Source: Hydractinia symbiolongicarpus (Eukaryota; Cnidaria; Hydrozoa; Anthoathecata; Hydractiniidae). Taken from it: a stretch of DNA of 64,000 bases. The notes beneath the pieces are model-generated. The model was given only the letters and a program-made list of their open reading frames with translations, had not been told where the DNA came from and searched no databases. The translations under genes and the position numbers were made by a program. Positions 42,986 to 55,676 of this stretch are shown piece after piece. The stretch covers positions 3,782,001-3,846,000 of the forward strand of contig NC_079881.1 of NCBI RefSeq assembly GCF_029227915.1, given 5' to 3'. Position 1 is the stretch's first letter. Every line of letters starts with the position of its first letter.

Positions 42986-44544
42986 AGACTCTTTCTTCAG
43001 TATTAAAATTTAAAAAAAAAATGTTCTCACAATGAGTGCTTTGATCTTTCCAGAACGTCAAAAGTTATATTTTTAGATTTTTTCTTTCTTCGGTATTAAA
43101 ATTTAATTTGTTTTCGAAATCTTATCGCAAAGGGAAAAGTCCCAAACGTAGGGTTTTTCCGTTTGCGTTGCTAAACGCTGCTTTTTATAAAAAGAACTTT
43201 TAAAAGTTTCACATGTTAAAAAATATGTTTTCGACGATAAAGAAATATATTACTAAAAGTTTTAAAAGTAGCATTGGTTTTTTTAAAAATATTTAGATCA
43301 TTGGATTTGTTGTTTTTTAAAAGAGCTTGTGTTTTTTAAATATATCGAGATTAAAATCGTGTTACTATAATTAGTTTCGTTGTTAATGGCCTTCGCATTC
43401 AAACAATGTTTCTTGCTATGGTCTTGTTTTTAACACAAAGCAATTATTTTCGCGCAATTTGAAAGGAACACGCTATCCTATTGTATTTTTGAATGAAAGC
43501 AATTATTTTTGCGAGTTGAGCGTACACATACGCTTACATCTGGACCGTGCTGTAATTCAAATTCTTTTTTTTCGAACAAAAAAATATTTTAGATTCGCGC
43601 CAGTCTTAAAATTTTGGACTACACATTGCACTTGTTAGCTTATGTGGTGCTAATTTTCATTCATAACTATGGCTACATTCAGATGATGAATTTCTTAGCA
43701 CGTACTAAGGAGAAAAACCTAGATCCAGATTTGTTTTCACAAGAAATTAATTGACTTTCTTAATAAACATAAAACAAACAAAGAAACGTGTTCTGCTGCT
43801 CGACAATTTAGGTTTAGGAATTTTTATGTGTAGGAATTTTTTTATGGATTTTGAGGATGCTGGGATGAATGATGTTTTGATGTTTTTATTATCAGGAAAA
43901 AAAGTAAGTGCAAATACCTTATGGTAATCCAGTAAACTAAATTCATCATTTTTCCCTTCTTGATATTTTTTATTTCTGGCAAAATGGCATTTTGATTCAC
44001 AAATTGCGAATTGTGAACTGCTAATTCAAGCCTGTTTCATGTATATATCTTAAATTGCCTATGGCTGTAGCTGTCGAAACGTAGCCTAGAATAAACTTGC
44101 CTGTTCATGACATGACAATATTTATATTATTCAAAAAAGAATAGAGTTGGAGAACATTGGAAACATGGTGGAAATTGTTGTGGAATCATCTGATACCAAA
44201 AAAATAAAATTAAAATTGGATCATGTTTTTAAGAGTTCAAAACAATTCAAAAAGTTGAAAGGAAATTTTCCCATTTTTTACAAAGCCCATGGTATTTTTT
44301 TAAAATCATCACAACCCGTTGTGGCCATTTTAATGGCGTATATAGAAAGTATAGTGCAAACTTGGACCTTGTAAAGAAATGTGGATTGCGTAATGTAAAA
44401 TTTTTGAACCTTGAGTGTAGAAAAGTAGACAAATATGTTGTTAAAATGTAAATATGTAATGAAAAGAAAGTTTGTATTATTACTGCAGTATTTTTGTTTA
44501 AATATCCTGTTTTATTTATTCTGAAAACTTGTATAAGAACAAGC

Positions 44545-44945
44545 GTTGGCAGTTAGGACAGGTGGCCCATCTTCAAAGGCCATACTTCTTTAAGAAAAGT
44601 TATTTAAAAAAAAGTGTTGATAGTTGAGACGGGTGGTTCATCCTGAAACGCCACATTTTTTTATTTTGGGACATGGGACCATCTTCAAATTCCATAAAAA
44701 ATTTTTGAGAAAATTTTTTTAAAGAAAAAGTGTTGATAGTTGGGATGAGTGGCCTATCTTGATACGTCACATTTTTTTCAGTGTATCGGAAAAACGTTGA
44801 CAGTTGGGATGGATAGCCCTTCTTCTATAACACCAGTTTTGTATGAAAATCTTATGTGTTGATAGTTAGGTTGTGTGTGTCCCAAATTTTAACGAGACAT
44901 CCTATTTAAAAGTGGGACGGGTAAGCGTTGATAGTTTGCCGGAGT
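44545..44945. repeat. Diverged repeat with GTTGATAGTTGGGAYGGGTGG motif, 6 copies
   Basis: The motif GTTGATAGTTGGGA-GGGTGGCC occurs near 44545, 44615, 44733, 44795, 44860 and 44926, most copies followed by a CATCTT-like stretch. Spacing varies from about 60 to 120 bp. Confidence 0.65.
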
Positions 44946-45786
44946 GGAAAAATGGGACAGAACAGTACCATGTGACATTTATATAAAAGGTGAATTATTA
45001 GGCTTTTCCAATAACAAATATTGGGATTTACGCAAACTCAAATACCTTTTTAATAATTTAACCTCTGGCATGGTGGCCACACAATTTGCTTCTTAAAATT
45101 ACAGAATTTTTGAAGTTATTTTTATTTGGGTATTCGTAAAGAGGGCATAGTTGTCCTGATTTATTCATATAAAAAGGCTTGGGATAAAGCAGTTCTCGTT
45201 TTCTAAAGATTATATATGATATAGGGTTAAAAATAAGGAACAAAAAATTACAAACTATTTTCTAACCAGTACAGACCAGCCTTATGTTTTTCAACCTATA
45301 AACGTCCAACAACTTTGATCACGCGGACAAAAATGGAGCGAACGGAGTTTTGTGTTAAATACGAACGTTGTGCTAATTAATGCTATGTGTTTTTTACTCT
45401 GGCAAGTTGATGCAGTAGACTAAACAGGAAACTGTTTGACCTTTAATACAAGGACCCACGTTTTAGATGGTGTAACGTTTTTTATTTTCAATGTTTTACA
45501 TAGAAAATGGTAAGCAATATTGCACACTTAATAAAAATTGCTGGGAGACTTAATAGCATACATGCACCAGAAGCGGAACTGTAGTAACAAAAGTTCCATC
45601 CACATGCGTTTCGTGTAAACAAACACGGGAAAAGAAAATGTAAGAGTGAAAAGCTTTTATACGTCTTTACTTTACTATTGTGTCGTTAAAAATATCATTT
45701 TCTCTCTTTTTAAAGAGCTTTTTTTGGACCTTACTAACACTGACACTAGCATTTGAAATATTTTTTTCTCTGTTGTAGGATATGAT

Positions 45787-48700
45787 ATGGCTGCAAAAAA
45801 AGATGATGAAAATGTTTGCGACCAGCTTCGAAACGTAACACTTTCAGCAGAGAAAAAAGAAACACCATGTATTTTGGTTTTAGGAATGGCGGGCTCAGGC
45901 AAAACTACATTTGTTCAGGTGACTATAGCTAGATAGCTTTATATACAGTATTATAGCTATATTGTTAACGCCTGATTAAACGATCCTGATATTAAACACT
46001 TCCAGAGATGCCAACCTTAATACAAATTTAAGACTTCTAGATTGGCGGAAAATACCTTCTCCAGGCTTATTTCTCAAAATCTTGCTGTCACAAATATGCA
46101 TTTCATCCTTATATCAAAACACACTACAGGCACTGAGATCGAGTTGCTCTCTCTTCTTCAGCGTTCAAATGTGGTATTGTGAAAATAAGCCTCGCAATTT
46201 TTAATAAATTTGTGTTATTTTTCTCATAGTCTTATGTGACTATTGTTTTCTCAACGAAACAGCTACAACGTTCACAGAAGATTGAAATTTTCGAATTTTC
46301 TATATTTAACAGTTCTAATTCGAACACGTTTTGAAAAAAAACATTATTTTTATATGTATTTAATGATAATAGAAACCATGCTATCTCGGGTAGCGAAAAA
46401 GACGAAATATTAGTCGCAAAGCAACCAAGCAATAAAATATATTCCAGCATTTTGAATGACTTTGGACAAGTTTTTATTCTAAACTAATTTTCTAATCGTA
46501 ACTGCGACCAAATATTATTCTGAATGCACATGAAACTGCTGGATGCAGGTGATTCTATCTATAACTTTTTAGTCGGGTGAGGATACTGTGATTGTGGATG
46601 TCACCCACTCGATGTGGGTGAGTTTACATATCTGCACTTCCCATTTGATAACATTGATAAAAACTCTGTCCAGTTTAAACATGGGGTAACTTGATTAAAA
46701 AAGCATAGTAAAATCCATTATCCATTTGTTCTTATATTTGTTTACTTCATCTCTTAACTTTTGATGTCTCTTTTTTTCCATGTACTCCTCTATCCATTGT
46801 TATACTTTTTCTTCATTACTCTCTATTGGCTTCACTCTTTTAATTGATCTTCATCTCTTCTATAGCATTCTCACACGTCCCTAATATGCTCCGAAACCTC
46901 TCTCCATATATATTCACACTTTCTTCCCTTCCCTTGGTTTTTTCTGATGTCATTTATTTCTAGTCTCATATTATTTTTGTAGCTGCACTTATCTTTATTT
47001 CTTTTAAATATTTTTGCTTTTTAATTAAACTTTATATCATTAAACTAAACTAAATTAAACTAAAACGTAACTTTATCTTGACTTTGTCGATCTTCATGCC
47101 TTCATTTAACTGCTTTGTGACCAATAACTGAATTTACTTCAAGGAGCTTTTTGGCATGGCTGTTAATGGTAAAATCTAATGTCATATTGTGTTTTTAACA
47201 GCTGTGCGAACATCCGTTGTAAATTGACCAGTGAAGATGTCAAAAATTAGCAAACCTCTGTTTCTAGATCATGCTTTTCTTTTTCCTTTATTTGGTCGAT
47301 CAACTCTATTGCTTTGGAGAAATAGGTTGGATTTGTACTTAAACTGAATTCGTCAGGATTTCTAAAGCAAAACGTATACCAGTTATACTTTTTATATTCA
47401 GTGCCACCTTCTACAGTGACAAATTTTTAGCACTTTTCAACAAGTATGAAGTTGCCTGTAGGTACTACTTGAGAAGTGTCTGATCAATATTTAGGAGTAT
47501 TGAGTGATGGGAAATTCCGATTTCCTTTTTCCACCATCAGATCCCACCACCAGAATTATACAATTTGATAATGATAATATAATACAATGTTTATAGACAT
47601 TTACATTTCTCATGTCACAAGGTAAAGGATACGTTTTAAAAAGTCTTTTGAAAGTTGAAAAACTATTTTGTTTTTAAGCAATTTTATATAGACCTGCCAG
47701 CTGTTTTTAACTTCAATTTATCTAGAAACTTACTCACCAAGAAATATTCAGTAACCTGCACGCCCTCCACCCTGCAAATAAGACAAACTTTTTCTTATGT
47801 CCCTGTGTGATTTTTTACACAGTAGCATGTTTCACAGCAAAATCTCCGCAGCTCTATTTTTTTTTGGCAAGATTAAACTTTCGCGATATACGATAACAAT
47901 TATTTCGTGAGTATAAACTTTTGCAACTTATAGAAATTGTGAAGTTAAATTTTGGCAATTTAGCCCAAAAATTGTAAATCAAGACGACATTATTTTAAAG
48001 TTTTAAAGTTAGTGTCACCAGCAAAATTGGAAATACTCTATAGACTCTCGCTTTACTAGGAAATATACTACATTTTGTTCTAAGAGACCATTTTCAAGAA
48101 GGTTATTGCTTCAGCTAATTTTTGTTGTAAATGAAGTCTTTGTTAATGTCACAGGAAATTACTCACACAACCAAAAGCTTCATTATCAATAAGTGATATG
48201 TATTTTATTTCCAGACAACAGAAAGAGCAATTTAGCTGATGGAGTACATTCTGAAGTAATTATGTCCCAAAATTTTAATAAATTGTGAAAATCGTGAGAA
48301 TGAAAAAAAGATCAAAACCAGACAATATGTTCTATTAATTCCTTTTTCTACATAGAGGCTCACATCCTATCTTCATTCTAAGAAGCAACCACCATATGTA
48401 ATTAACCTGGACCCTGCTGTTCATGAGGTACCTTACCCTGCTAACATTGACATACGTGACACAGTAAACTATAAAGAGGTGATGAAACAGTACAACTTGG
48501 GACCAAACGGAGGAATAATGACATCACTAAATCTGTTTGCAACCAAGTTCGATCAAGTGATAGATTTTGTAGAGAAAAAGAAAGAGGAATACGGGTCTGT
48601 CGATTTTTCTTTTTTTTCTGTAAACTCTTTTGAAAATAGTCTTTATAATTTGTCATAGAAGCAATGCATTTTTGGTAGTTATCCAGGATACCAATGCGAG

Positions 48701-51381
48701 TAAAACTTTTATTTTACATTAAATATTAACTTTTTATACAACGCTTTATTTTAAGTTTTTTTTTTTTGCAAAGTTGTGGTAATATAAATTGGCCAATTTT
48801 TTTTGTGTTAAAAGCTTTTTCCTTATAAGTTATATCATTTGCATTTATCCCTTAGTTTGACATCAGTGGTTTCTGTAGTTCCGAACCCAATGTAAGTAGT
48901 GTTATATTTTTTTAGCTGTATTTTGTTGGACACACCTGGACAAATTGAAGTGTTCACTTGGTCAGCGTCTGGTACAATAGTCACAGAATGTCTTGCCTCC
49001 ACATTTCCTACAATTATCGTTTATGTGATTGATACAGCACGTTGTACGAATCCTGTGACATTCATGTCAAACATGCTGTACGCATGCAGCATAATGTACA
49101 AAACAAAATTGCCATTTATTGTTTTGTTAAATAAGGTACGTAGAGTTTTTAATTTATGTATGCTTTGTCTTCCTTACTTCATTGATAAAATTACTCGGTC
49201 CATTATTTAAACTTTGTTAACTAAAATCTAAAATACCTATGTTGGCTTTAAAAAAATTTTGAAGTGTGTATAACTGACGTTAGAAGATTCTTCTTAATAT
49301 CAAGTAGAAGCTGACAGTTATTTAAACAGCTGCTTCTAAAGAAATTGTTTAAATAACTGTCGGCTGATAATTCTGAAAAAATGAAAGAGTAAATTTATTT
49401 AAAGCATAAAATAGGATTTTAGAGATACTGGTTAAGGTTGACAATCGTCCAGGGTAAGGCGTAAAGGGTTTGTGCTTTCGAAAAAACTGTATGATGTTGT
49501 TATATGTACACTTTGTTGTTTTGTTTGTTTGTTTGTTTGTTTGTTTGTTTGTTTGTTTGTTTGTTTGTTTGTTTGTTTGTTTGTTTGTTTGTTTGTTCCA
49601 TTTGTTTTTATCCTTCTCATCTAATATACTTTAGGTGGACATTATAGATCATTCTTTTATCACTGACTGGATGACCGATTTCGAATCTTTTCAAGATGCG
49701 CTTGCTTCTGAAACATCTTTCATGTCTAACCTAACTCGTTCGATGAGTCTTGTACTGGACGAGTTTTATCAGCATTTAAAATGCGTCGGTGAGTATCTTA
49801 TATGCTCGTTTAATCTCCCAGGGTGCTCGTTTGGTAACGAAAGTCTAAATATTTTGTTGATACTAACAAAGGAGAATGAGGTAAACAAATAGTCAACCAA
49901 ACTTAAGAAAATGAAACTTTAAGAAGGATTTCAAAGCCATAGAAAGCCTATATGTTCTTAACTCGCTCTGAATTTTTGTCTGTGAAAGCCTTTCATTTTA
50001 CTGTTCACAAAAAAACCCGTTGAAGTTATGTGTTACTCTCACCGTACAAACATTTGCTTGCGGTGTGTGAGTAAAAATTTGTTGAACAGGAAGAAAATTG
50101 AGTCAGGAATTCAAAAATTCAATAGACAGCGACATTTCTATCGACTAAGATTTCATTATTTGATCTTCTTTTCATAGAATATTTCTTTATATGCGGCTGA
50201 TTTAAAGCACTGATTGTGTTTGTTTTTTCAATCCTCGATTCTCCCACAATTTCTGTTTGGAAAATTTAATAGTTGCAAACACCGTTTCTCTTGACGGGAA
50301 AGGTTACATCTTTTTTCAAGCTGAGTTTTTTTTTTCTAGGTGTGTCATCGATGACAGGGTTTGGAATGGACGATTTCATGAAGAGCATCGAGACCGCTGT
50401 ACACGAATACAACACAGAGTTTAAACCAGGTAACAAGTGTTTTGAACACAGATAAACCTGTACGTAAAATATCTATGAAATCGTGCGCTATGTACAGGTG
50501 TATATAGTAGCTTTTTAAGAATTTGATTTTAATTCATTTAAAAGGGGTTTTCTCTTGGTGTATTTCACAGAATTTTTGCCGATGCATTTTTTGTAGTTAG
50601 CTACGCATTTTATTTTTGTTGCAAAAATGGAAAGCCTTTAAAAATGCTGACGTGCAATTTTTTCTTCAAAGTAGTTGGTAACTGTTCATTTTCTCTAAAA
50701 TTTTGTCGACATACTTTCTTTAGTTCTTTTTTCTAAGTTCTAAACCATAAACACTTTAATTTTCCTAAGACGTCCTAGAATTGTAACAAGTTGTTGCTAC
50801 CTGATATCATTATTTCTCGCCTTCTTTTTATCAGTTGAGCTCAGTTTCTTAAAAACTCGAACTCGAAAAAAAATTAAAAAAAGTGTTAACACTTTTAATG
50901 TTGCGAGAATTTCTTCAAAGGCTGCAAAATCTGCGAAATACAATCCCAGAAATTGATTCTCTTTATAAAATCAATTTACATTTCGTCGATATTGTCTAGT
51001 TTATCACCAAATTACACGCCATGCAGTTAAGTTGTTAAAATTACAGCCCGTCTAACTCCATGACAACGACGATTGTTCGCTAGGATAATAACCTAGTCAC
51101 TGTAAAAGTTTATACGAACAATGATTTAAAAAAGAAGCTAGCAATAACATTTAGGGATATTAACTCTTTTAGAACTAGAGAGAAAGATAAAAGAAAAGAA
51201 AAAGAGTACGTCGAAGAAAACTAAAGGTGAAGACTCTTCGAAGTTATTCTCCAAGCCTGTGTTTAGCGTGCCTGTCGACCAGACTGACGCTTCTGGACGC
51301 GAAGACGAAAATTCGAACAACATCAACGAAGATATTGCGTTCGATAGGTTCGTAAATGAAGCCAAACCGCGGGAGGAATAA
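45787..51381 (+). CDS. GPN1: GPN-loop GTPase 1
   Basis: Six exons: 45787-45918, 48356-48594, 48916-49135, 49635-49788, 50340-50429, 51173-51381; all phases match and give 347 aa (human 374). Motifs: P-loop [10 protein letters not shown] (residues about 34-43), [20 protein letters not shown], the GPN loop in [26 protein letters not shown] (G3), [18 protein letters not shown] followed by VDIIDHSF, and [14 protein letters not shown]. Where the family has NKTD the spliced protein reads NKVD, so the G4 motif NKxD is intact across the splice. GPN1 works with GPN3 in RNA polymerase II assembly and nuclear import. The C-terminal tail is Lys-rich then acidic, ending with [14 protein letters not shown] strong polypyrimidine-AG sits 8 bases before the ATG; the stop overlaps an AATAAA. 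Confidence 0.96.
46096..46148 (-). mobile_element. Decayed end of the helicase-transposon family
   Basis: TTTCATCCTTATATCAAAAC-CACTACAGGCACTGAGATCGAG parallels 4812-4855 (TTTCATCCTCATATTAAAAA-CGCTACAGGCCCTGGGTTCGAG) with about 20 percent differences. It lies in a GPN1 intron; no partner end is seen. Confidence 0.7.
49519..49597. repeat. (TTTG)n microsatellite
   Basis: About 19 TTTG units in a GPN1 intron. Confidence 0.97.
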
Positions 51382-53649
51382 ATAACGAATATGGTAGATT
51401 AGCTGCGAAAAATAATCCGAATAATCGTAACATCAGAGCATACCGGTTCGATTTGGAGACAACCAGTTGAGGCCATAGATCTCAAGAACGTTGAAGAAAT
51501 GTAAAGTAACGAAAAAACATTATCTTTTGTAAAATGTTGATAAGCGGGTGAAGTAATAAACCGCAAAAACTCTCGCATTCGTACTTTTTATGCATTTGAT
51601 AAGAATTCTATTAGTGATTCCTTTAATATGTACCACAACTCCGCGTAAATAAATCGCCTTGTCTGTCTACGAACGCATTTCTTACTAAAATTTCATGACA
51701 TGCTGGAACAACTTTATTCCTTGATAACCCTCTACAATCTATTTCAAATGTGTATAAAAACAGTGTGAAAATAAAAGCGCGAGGAATAAAAAAGGCGGGG
51801 TTTTTTTTCGAATTTGGGTAAGAAGCAATGCTCTGTTTAATGAGGTGCCCTAAAAATGGCAAGTCGTACAAATTAGTTTCCCGATACGCAAAAAAAGTTA
51901 CTCTGATTTAGTTTCCTAACAAAAATATGAAATGGATTTGTTACTGACGCTTAAAAACTGCTAAGTCCCAAACTTAAAAAGTAATAAAAACAAACATTAA
52001 TCGATCTCAATATCATTGTCGCCTTCTTCATTCTCGTCTACGATTGTCTCTAAGTGAGCCGCATCAATCATTTTTTTCGGCATCTGGGATAAATGGATTA
52101 TCTTCCGTCTCGTTTACCAGTTGCATTTGTTCATTGAGCATTGCAAGAGCAGTCTGACAGGGCTGATGCTCTTTAAAACAACATTAATCGATCATTTACG
52201 GTAATTTGTGATCACACGTGATAGAGAAATGTTGTTGACCCACCGTAGTTCCCAGGAATTTTGTTGTTTTTTGATACGATTTCCCCGCCTTCTCTCATTA
52301 AAAAGGCGAACAGGGTAATTGTAACCTTAAAAATGATACTGTAAAACACGATTTTATGAAACCAAAGAAGCACTATAGAAATATCGGCAAAAAACAAGTA
52401 ACTCTCGAAACTCAACATGGGGGTAACACTTTAGGAACTCAAGCCTCTGACAATGTGGGCCTCTTATGAAAAAACACTTCCTCGAAAGTGATCATTTTGG
52501 AAGATAGAACTGTAAATACTGCTTCGGCTTTAGAATGCAAGAAAAGATTTTTTCTTTATTTCTTTTGATAGTTTGTTATTAGTACTGAGGATAAAATTTG
52601 TGTCTGCTGTCAATGACTTTTTTCGAATAAGTTCTGTTGTTGTTGTTTCGCCCAGTGATCTACGTAAGCTGTACAGACGCAGCAAAAGCTCGAGTTATTG
52701 ACCTCCGAACTTGTTTCCTTATGAAGCAGATTTAAAATGTCTATGCTATTACGGTTCAGACAGTTTAAACTCACTAGCGTTCGCACTGTGAGCAACTTGC
52801 CCCTGCAAGCACTGCCAAAACTATACCATATATGTCCGTTATAGGCTGAATGAGTATTGTTTCTTCGAATCGCAAAAAAAAAAATATTAAAAAGCTTTCA
52901 AGCGTATTGTCATGCAGTTTTTATGTCTGTTAAAGAAAACATAGCATATCTTAGGTTACATCAGCGAACAACCTGAGATTTAGTTGTTTTTGGTTTCTAA
53001 AAAACGATTTACTCTAATTTTTTTTCTCACTTACCTGAAACTGCATATAATATATACGTGAATTTCAACTTCAGCAGTCTTTATTTTGTATCTTCTATAT
53101 AAACCTTTTTTTCGCGAAATTTAATTCTCGCAAAATATTACGACGTGCCAATTTCGCGGAAATTAGTTCTCGCGAAAATTAAACTTTATTCTACTCCTAT
53201 ATTTTTTTAAAAATGCTATATTTGCAAAAAATTTATTGTCGCAAAAATTTGCGAATTTTACGCCACGCGAAACTCTTTCATTTAAAGTTTAATTTCCAGG
53301 GTTTTTTTCCCGGAGTTGTTTCCGAGGTCATAAATTCCAATGAAAAGTAAGTCAGACAAGGGTGGGTATATGAAACAATATAAAAGTCTATTTTATAAAT
53401 ACGTCTTTTTTTCTGGTTAAAGAAATAAGAAAATATATACCAAAAATAAAATTTTATAAAAATATATTTTTCTTTTTTGATGAATGAATTAAACGAAATA
53501 CAAACTGAAAATTCAAAAAGGTCGATACAAAAATGATTCAATTTTAACTAATACTTTATTGTCGGGAATTGACACGGGAAGAAAATTTTGCGTTTTTATT
53601 AAAACAAAACGCGAAATTTATTTGTCATTTCTTGCTATTATTACTTACT
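51382..53649. other. Spacer downstream of GPN1
   Basis: AT-rich. Short minus-strand frames near 51995-52150 (acidic) and 52610-52805 (SSFCCVCTAYVDHWAKQ) look exon-like in composition, but I cannot assemble a gene or recognise a family. Confidence 0.4.
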
Positions 53650-54262
53650 TGTGATTTGTTTACTTGTGGTTTACTTAATTGTTTACTTGTGGTTTATTTA
53701 ATTGTTTACTTGTGGTTTACTTAATTGTTTACTTGTGGTTTATTTAATTGTTTACTTATGGTTAATTTAATTGTTTACTTGTGGTTTTTAATTGTTTACT
53801 AGTGGTTTATTTAATTGTTTACTAGTGGTTTATATATTTGCTTGCTCGTGGTTTATTTAATTGTTTACTTATGGTTAATTTAATTGTTTACTTGTGGTTT
53901 TTAATTGTTTACTAGTGGTTTATTTAATTGTTTACTTGTGGTTTATATATTTGCTTGCTCGTGGTTTATTTAATTGTTTACTTATGGTTAATTTAATTGT
54001 TTACTTGTGGTTTTTAATTGTTTACTAGTGGTTTATTTAATTGTTTACTTATGGTTTATTTAATTGTTTACTTATGGTTAATTTAATTGTTTACTTGTGG
54101 TTTTTAATTGTTTACTTGTGGTTTACTTAATTGTTTACTTGTGGTTTATTTAATTGTTTACTTATGGTTAATTTAATTGTTTACTTGTGGTTTTTAATTG
54201 TTTACTAGTGGTTTATTTAATTGTTTACTTGTGGTTAATTTATTTGCTTGCTCGTGGTTGTG
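53650..54262. repeat. Minisatellite, about 23-bp unit, some 26 copies
   Basis: Repeated TTGTTTACTTGTGGTTTATTTAA with variants (ACTAGTGG, ACTTATGGTTAA, GCTTGCTCGTGG). A higher-order pattern of several units recurs across the array. Confidence 0.95.
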
Positions 54263-54287
54263 GAGCTACAACCACAAACAAGCAAGT
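54246..54287. repeat. Hairpin closing the 23-bp array
   Basis: GCTTGCTCGTGGTTGTGGAG is followed at once by CTACAACCACAAACAAGCAAG, an almost perfect inverted repeat made from the array motif, exactly at the array's right edge. Confidence 0.75.
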
Positions 54288-54297
54288 AGTCACAATG

Positions 54298-54560
54298 ACG
54301 TTATTATCCTAAAATATGACCAACCTAATCCAAACGTTTCATTTCCTAAAAAAACTGTATCCCCACCAAAATGACGTTATTACCCTATAAAACCGGTAAC
54401 CTACTCTAAAAAATGTTTCGTATCTCTAAAAAATGGTCGGCCACTCAAAAATGCATTTTACCCTAAAAAATGCTCAAGCATACCAAAAAAGTTGTTTTAT
54501 CTCCTCAAGCAATTGTAGTCCCACCCATAATTGTGTTATTTCCCTAAAAATGATTATCAA
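54298..54560. repeat. Degenerate CCCTAAAAAATG-type tandem repeat
   Basis: Recurring blocks of the kind TTATTACCCTAAAAAATGNNC-ACC with irregular spacing of about 35 bp. Poorly conserved. Confidence 0.5.
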
Positions 54561-55200
54561 CCTGAAAAACCGAACCTGAAAAATAAAACAAAACAAAAAT
54601 AAAACTAGAAAACGAAATTCGAAAAATCGAAGTTAATAAAAAATGCAAAATCAAAAAACTTGAGCCAGAAACTACAAAAAAAGATTTTCAAAAAAAGCGT
54701 TGGATTTTCACAATCCACCTCGCATCTACAAAGCCGGACGAACTTAAAAACTTCATCATCCAACTCAATGAGATTTTTGCCCAACACTTGTCTCCAATTT
54801 TATTTTTTAGCAGGAATAATAGTTTTTAGCTCGAGTTCCTCAATGTGAGTAACAAGACGCTTTCTTTTGCGAGACGGTCTAACCCTTGCAGGCTGAGGTT
54901 CTGGCTTTTGCTTGTTCCTTTTAGGTTGAAAAAAGTGTTCATCCTTCGACGCGTCAACAAAATTAAAATTCTTACTCTCCTCAATCTTACCTCCTCTTCG
55001 CCCCTTTTGATAGCCGCATGTGAGGGGCCAATCCCTCTTCAACTTCACCACCCTAAAGGAAAAATACAAATGTTTAAGCACGAATTTACGATTTAAAACT
55101 TCCGCTATCAAAAAGCCCGCATTTCCAACTCCCACGACAACTCTGAAAGTAAAAAAATCAACAACTTACTTGATACTTTTCCTTTTGTTGCCAACCACAC
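54561..55200. other. Spacer with one lysine/arginine-rich minus-strand frame
   Basis: A minus-strand frame from about 55148 (after an acceptor TTTACTTTCAG) to 54800 encodes about 115 aa ending in a basic stretch (VRPSRKRKRLVTHIEELELK). I cannot place a convincing start codon or family, so I do not call it a gene. Confidence 0.35.
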
Positions 55201-55676
55201 CTATGGGTGCCTTGCCGACTCCAACATCTTCTTCGACACTTCCCCTTCCATCAGTGGCTTCTTCAGCTCTTCACTGCGATACCGAAACCACGTAGGATTT
55301 GAAATACACATCACTACATCCGAACTAAAGCTACTAGCACTGTTATATAGCACAAAGTAACAACAAAGAGTCTGAAAAAGAATAGAAAAACAACCAAAAA
55401 TGTTGTATAGCTAAGTTCGCTAGTTTTATCATCCGATCACATTTTTAAATGTGTTAAAACGAAAAAAACATTCCCGAAAAGCTATGAAAAAAACGCATGT
55501 CTTACCAGTTGAATACAACTAACAAAGAAACTTGCTTTAGCAACGGTTAATATTCTGGTGAGTTTCCATAGAGATGATTTGCGGCCAAGACCAGTAATAA
55601 TGGCATGCTCTTTGACGTCATATATTTGGTAACGCTTTTTTGCACCAATGCAAAAATTGCAAAAACGCTTTAACAT
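55201..55676 (-). CDS. Possible small two-exon protein, unknown
   Basis: An ATG at 55676 opens 57 codons (55506-55676) ending at a consensus donor (CTG|GTAAGA). A second block (55201-55371) after TTTTTCAG continues in the same phase for 56 codons to a TAG, giving 113 aa. The product is basic at its start (MLKRFCNFCIGAKKRYQIYD), has a hydrophobic middle (ASFFVSCIQL-TLCCYFVLY) that could cross a membrane once, and ends EELKKPLMEGEVSKKMLES. I recognise no family. Clean splicing of two frames is the only support. Confidence 0.35.

Larger units (their letters stand above)
42073..45786. other. Spacer between the divergent kinase and GPN1 genes
   Basis: 3.7 kb between two divergent 5' ends. It contains a truncated TA-transposon copy and two minisatellites (listed separately). 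An ORF at 44147-44374 (75 aa) has no recognisable motif. Promoter elements cannot be identified by eye. Confidence 0.5.

Noticed and set aside
44147-44374. 75-aa plus-strand ORF between kinase and GPN1
   Set aside because: No recognisable motif, no splice partner; likely chance.
46600-46622. TCACCCACTCGATGTGGGTGA hairpin in a GPN1 intron
   Set aside because: Perfect but short palindrome with no context supporting a function.
51995-52160. Acidic minus-strand frames (ALAMLNEQMQLVNETEDNPF and MIDAAHLETIVDENEEGD)
   Set aside because: The two frames could only be joined by a 35-base intron or a frameshift; no wider gene could be assembled.
52610-52805. Minus-strand exon-like frame with CCVC and YVDHWAKQ
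   Set aside because: Composition looks coding, but there is no partner exon, no start and no family I recognise.
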